36,162 nucleotides of DNA from Phycisphaerae bacterium (GTDB lineage Bacteria > Planctomycetota > Phycisphaerae > UBA1845), in contig JAFGJQ010000354.1 of assembly GCA_016929015.1 (NCBI GenBank), forward strand, positions 1 through 36,162, written 5' to 3'. The translations under genes and the position numbers were made by a program. This document shows positions 33,792 to 36,162 of the stretch, in pieces (positions within the stretch are counted from its first letter, which is position 1; the number at the start of each line of letters is the position of its first letter). The notes beneath the pieces are model-generated. The model ran no database searches and was not told where the DNA came from. It worked only from the letters and a program-made list of their open reading frames with translations.

Positions 33792-34289
33792 ATGTGGCAG
33801 AGTGACACAGTTCTCATCTTGCTTTTCACCTCGGGTGTGCTGTTGCTGGTGCTGGAGTTTTTCATCCCGTCCGGCGGCTTTCTGACGGCGGGTGCCGTCA
33901 TCGTGCTGGTCAGCGCGGTGGTGCTGACCTGGCAGCGCGACCCGCGGGCGGGTCTGGCGGCGGCCGTGTCGTGCGGGATTCTGGTTCCGGCGATGTTCCT
34001 GATTTTCCTGAAGCACGTGACGCGTCTTCCGATGGGCAAGCGTCTGGCGCCGCCGAACCCGGAATCCTCCAGCGGCCGGACGACCGAGCACGTGGAGGCT
34101 TTGCGGGGCCTGATCGGGCAGCGGGGCCGGGCCGTGACACCGCTCCGCCCGGTGGGCGTATGCGAGTTTGACGGGCGGCGCGTGAGCTGCGTGGCCGAGA
34201 TGGGTATGATGGAGAAGGACGCGACGGTCGAGGGCTGCGGTCTGAGCGGTCGCGATTTGATTGTGCGGGCCGTGCGCGACGGGGAGTAG
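33792..34289 (+). CDS. Short NfeD-like membrane protein
   Basis: 165 residues. The ATG at 33792 is preceded by GAGG at 6 bp; a GTG at 33774 is an alternative. Two to three helices (about 5-24, 30-50, 55-72) and a C-terminal OB-like domain (about 107-160; GQRGRAVTPLRPVGVCEFDGRRV) match the short NfeD form without a protease. It lies 39 bp after the long NfeD gene and 71 bp before floA. It probably helps assemble or anchor the flotillin-like scaffold. Confidence 0.85.
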   Translation: MWQSDTVLILLFTSGVLLLVLEFFIPSGGFLTAGAVIVLVSAVVLTWQRDPRAGLAAAVSCGILVPAMFLIFLKHVTRLPMGKRLAPPNPESSSGRTTEHVEALRGLIGQRGRAVTPLRPVGVCEFDGRRVSCVAEMGMMEKDATVEGCGLSGRDLIVRAVRDGE

Positions 34290-34360
34290 GTCGGGCGTGG
34301 GGCGCGGAGACCGGCTTGGGTCGCTGAGCTACGACGCGGAACGAGGAAAGGCGGTTGCAG

Positions 34361-35428
34361 ATGTTCATGCCGTTTGCATTGGCGTTGGAGAGCAGTGTTT
34401 GGTGGGTCGTCGGGGCGATACTGGTCATCGGCTTTGTGCTGGTGTTCGTGCTGTTCGCGGCCCAGGTCATCGGTCTGTACGTGCAGGCCGTGCTGACGCG
34501 GGCGGGCGTGGGGCTGGTCGAGCTGGCCACCATGCGTCTGCGGAAGGTCAGCCCGAACGTGATCGTGGGCAACAAGATCGCGTTGGTGAAGGCCGGCATC
34601 CACGACGTGACGGTGAACGACCTGGAGGCCCACTACCTGGCGGGCGGCAACGTGACGCACGTGTGCCGGGCGGTGATTCAGGCGGACCGGGCGAACCTGG
34701 ATTTGGACTGGAAGGTTGCCTGCGCCATTGACCTGGCCGGCCGCGACGTTGTGGACGCCGTGCGCACGTCGGTCAACCCGAAGGTCGTCGATTGCCCGAA
34801 GCCGGACCCGAAGACGGGGCTGGATCGGCTGGATGCGGTCTCGAAAGACGGCATTCGGCTGCTGGTGAAGGCACGCGTGACCGTGCGGACGAACATCCGG
34901 GCCCTGATCGGCGGTGCCACGGAAGACACGGTCATCGCACGCGTGGGCCAGGCCATCGTAAGCGCCATCGGCTCGGCGGAGACGTACAAGGAGGTGCTTG
35001 AGAACCCGGATCGCATCGCCCGCAAGGCGCTGGAGAGCGGCCTGAGCCCGGGAACCGCATTCCTCATCGTATCCGTGGACATCGCCGACGTGAGCGTGGC
35101 GGCCGTTTCGGACAAGGCGAACGTCGGTGCATCGCTTCAGGCGGAGCAGGCGGACGCGGACAAACGCCGGTTCCAGGCGGAGGCGGAGAAGCGGGCGGCG
35201 ATGGCGCGGGCCCGCGAGGCGGAGATGCAGGCGCTGGTGGCGGAGAACCGGGCGAAGGTCGTCGAGAACGAGGCCAAGGTGCCGCTGGCCATCGCGGAGG
35301 CGTTCCAAAGCGGAAACCTCGGCATCATGGATTTTTACCGAATGCGGAACATCGAGGCGGATACGGCCATGCGCGGAGCCATCGGCGGCGGACCCGTCGA
35401 GCAGAGGACGGATAAGCCCAAGGCCTGA
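34361..35428 (+). CDS. floA: Flotillin-like protein FloA
   Basis: 355 residues, close in length to B. subtilis FloA (YqfA, about 330). An N-terminal hydrophobic hairpin (about 11-38) inserts in the inner leaflet; the PHB/SPFH domain follows (LMTRAGV-type start RAGVGLVELATMRLRKV, ITVNDL-type segment), then an Ala/Glu-rich coiled coil (about 258-310; AEQADADKRRFQAEAEKR). The C-terminus has PLAIAEAFQSGNLGIMDFYRM-type residues typical of the family. FloA organises membrane microdomains with NfeD partners. AGGAAAGG lies about 10 bp before the ATG. The order NfeD, NfeD, FloA is conserved widely, which supports the name. Confidence 0.95.
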   Translation: MFMPFALALESSVWWVVGAILVIGFVLVFVLFAAQVIGLYVQAVLTRAGVGLVELATMRLRKVSPNVIVGNKIALVKAGIHDVTVNDLEAHYLAGGNVTHVCRAVIQADRANLDLDWKVACAIDLAGRDVVDAVRTSVNPKVVDCPKPDPKTGLDRLDAVSKDGIRLLVKARVTVRTNIRALIGGATEDTVIARVGQAIVSAIGSAETYKEVLENPDRIARKALESGLSPGTAFLIVSVDIADVSVAAVSDKANVGASLQAEQADADKRRFQAEAEKRAAMARAREAEMQALVAENRAKVVENEAKVPLAIAEAFQSGNLGIMDFYRMRNIEADTAMRGAIGGGPVEQRTDKPKA

Positions 35429-35449
35429 CCACGAAACGGCGAACCGGCT

Positions 35450-36049
35450 ATGACCCTTTTCTGGGTGACAACATGTCTTCCCGCGTTGGTGGCCCAATCG
35501 GATACCGACGGGTGGAAGAGCCTGCTCTACCTGCTGATCGTGCTGATCCTGCCATTGTTGAGCAGTCTGGGGACGTGGCTTCGCAAGCGATCCGAGAAGC
35601 AAACGGGGGAGTTGGTCGGCGACGTGGAGGACGTTTCCGAAGAGGAGATTATCCTGTTGCCCCAGCCGCCGGTGCAGCGTCCCCCGATTCCCCAGGCCCG
35701 GCCAGCGGCACCCATACGGCCGGTCGTCGTGATTGCGCCGGCTGCGCCCCCGGTGCGGCCGGTGCCAGGCCCCGTTTCCCCGTGGGAGCCTCCGCAGAGG
35801 CAGCCGTTGTTCATCCCGCCGCCTGTTGCGGCTCGAGAGCCTCAGTCGCCGCGAGCGGATCGCCGCCCCCGGGCCGATACGCAGCAGGAAGTCGCGCGGA
35901 TCCACAGAGCGAGTCTTGCCGTGTCGCGGGCAAGCGTGGGCCTGGGCGTCCTGACGCCGGAAGACTTGCGGCGGGCTATTCTCTTGCGGGAAGTGCTCGG
36001 CCCGCCCGTCGCCCTGCGTCCTCCCGGCGAGGCTTCGTGGGAACGATAG
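35450..36049 (+). CDS. Proline-rich single-span membrane protein
   Basis: 199 residues, no family recognised. One helix (about 24-44, LLYLLIVLILPLLSSLG) follows a short N-terminus, then a Pro/Arg/Gln-rich low-complexity middle (about 70-150) and a small helical C-terminus (about 145-185; LTPEDLRRAILLREVLG). It starts 21 bp after floA, so it is the last visible gene of the NfeD/FloA operon. The disordered middle may be a flexible tether. Its function is unknown; linkage suggests a scaffold accessory. Downstream (36050-36162) only a run of ten G (36076-36085) stands out. Confidence 0.72.
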   Translation: MTLFWVTTCLPALVAQSDTDGWKSLLYLLIVLILPLLSSLGTWLRKRSEKQTGELVGDVEDVSEEEIILLPQPPVQRPPIPQARPAAPIRPVVVIAPAAPPVRPVPGPVSPWEPPQRQPLFIPPPVAAREPQSPRADRRPRADTQQEVARIHRASLAVSRASVGLGVLTPEDLRRAILLREVLGPPVALRPPGEASWER

Positions 36050-36162
36050 CGGCAATCGCTTCGCCGCGAGCCGTTGGGGGGGGGGTCGCCGGTCCGGATC
36101 AGTGAAAGTCTCGTGATATCCGGCGCAGGCTTCCCAGGGATTCGGAAAGATCGCGCAGGCGG

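Noticed and set aside
33566-36055. 829-codon minus-strand open frame opposite NfeD/FloA
   Set aside because: His/Arg/Gln-rich shadow of clearly conserved plus-strand genes.

Overview
The window looks like a chromosomal segment of a GC-rich Planctomycetota bacterium, perhaps Phycisphaerae or a relative. This is an inference from gene style: NfeD/FloA operon, DUF2961 enzyme, lipoprotein-rich carbohydrate genes, large multidomain envelope hydrolases and intergenic palindromic repeats. There is no rRNA, tRNA or other phylogenetic marker to confirm it. I see no CRISPR array, prophage or intact insertion sequence.

Region 1 (about 270-6830, + strand) is a sugar uptake and degradation operon: a membrane-anchored solute-binding protein, two MalF/MalG-type permeases, a DUF2961/GH172 lipoprotein and a GH31 glycosidase. 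No ABC ATPase is present, so a shared one must be encoded elsewhere. The same palindromic repeat family lies just outside both ends. Region 2 (6947-11809, - strand) has a double-GNAT acetyltransferase, an unknown lipoprotein and a 957-residue secreted clan GH-D-like glycosidase. Region 3 (12089-15256, + strand) is one very large secreted enzyme joining a GHL10 glycosidase to an Amidase_3 domain, both plausibly acting on peptidoglycan.

Region 4 (15289-24356, - strand) is the most interesting. In transcription order it holds an OmpR-type response regulator, its histidine kinase, a VOC protein, a small ORF overlapping a pseudo-receiver, an HtrA/Deg protease, a HEAT-repeat protein and a P-type proton ATPase. 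Three promoters here (before VOC, HtrA and HEAT/ATPase) share a near-identical 44-bp element of four 11-bp repeats placed at the same distance from a -10 hexamer. This is the layout expected of a PhoB/OmpR-type activator. I infer that the adjacent two-component system directly drives a compact envelope/pH-stress regulon.

Region 5 (24432-31202, - strand) has a remnant of a TauE/SafE permease, an unusual fusion of a cyclic-nucleotide domain, a catalytically degraded sigma-54-type AAA+ domain and a membrane polyferredoxin, then a small four-helix membrane protein, an MscS channel and an M2/M3-type metallopeptidase. Region 6 (31203-32183) is debris: a sulfatase start fused to an RHS fragment, followed by short tandem repeats. 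Region 7 (32184-36049, + strand) is a membrane-domain operon: long NfeD protease, short NfeD, the flotillin-like FloA and a proline-rich membrane protein. Starts were chosen by ribosome-binding sites and homology, and several are shorter than the longest open frame.
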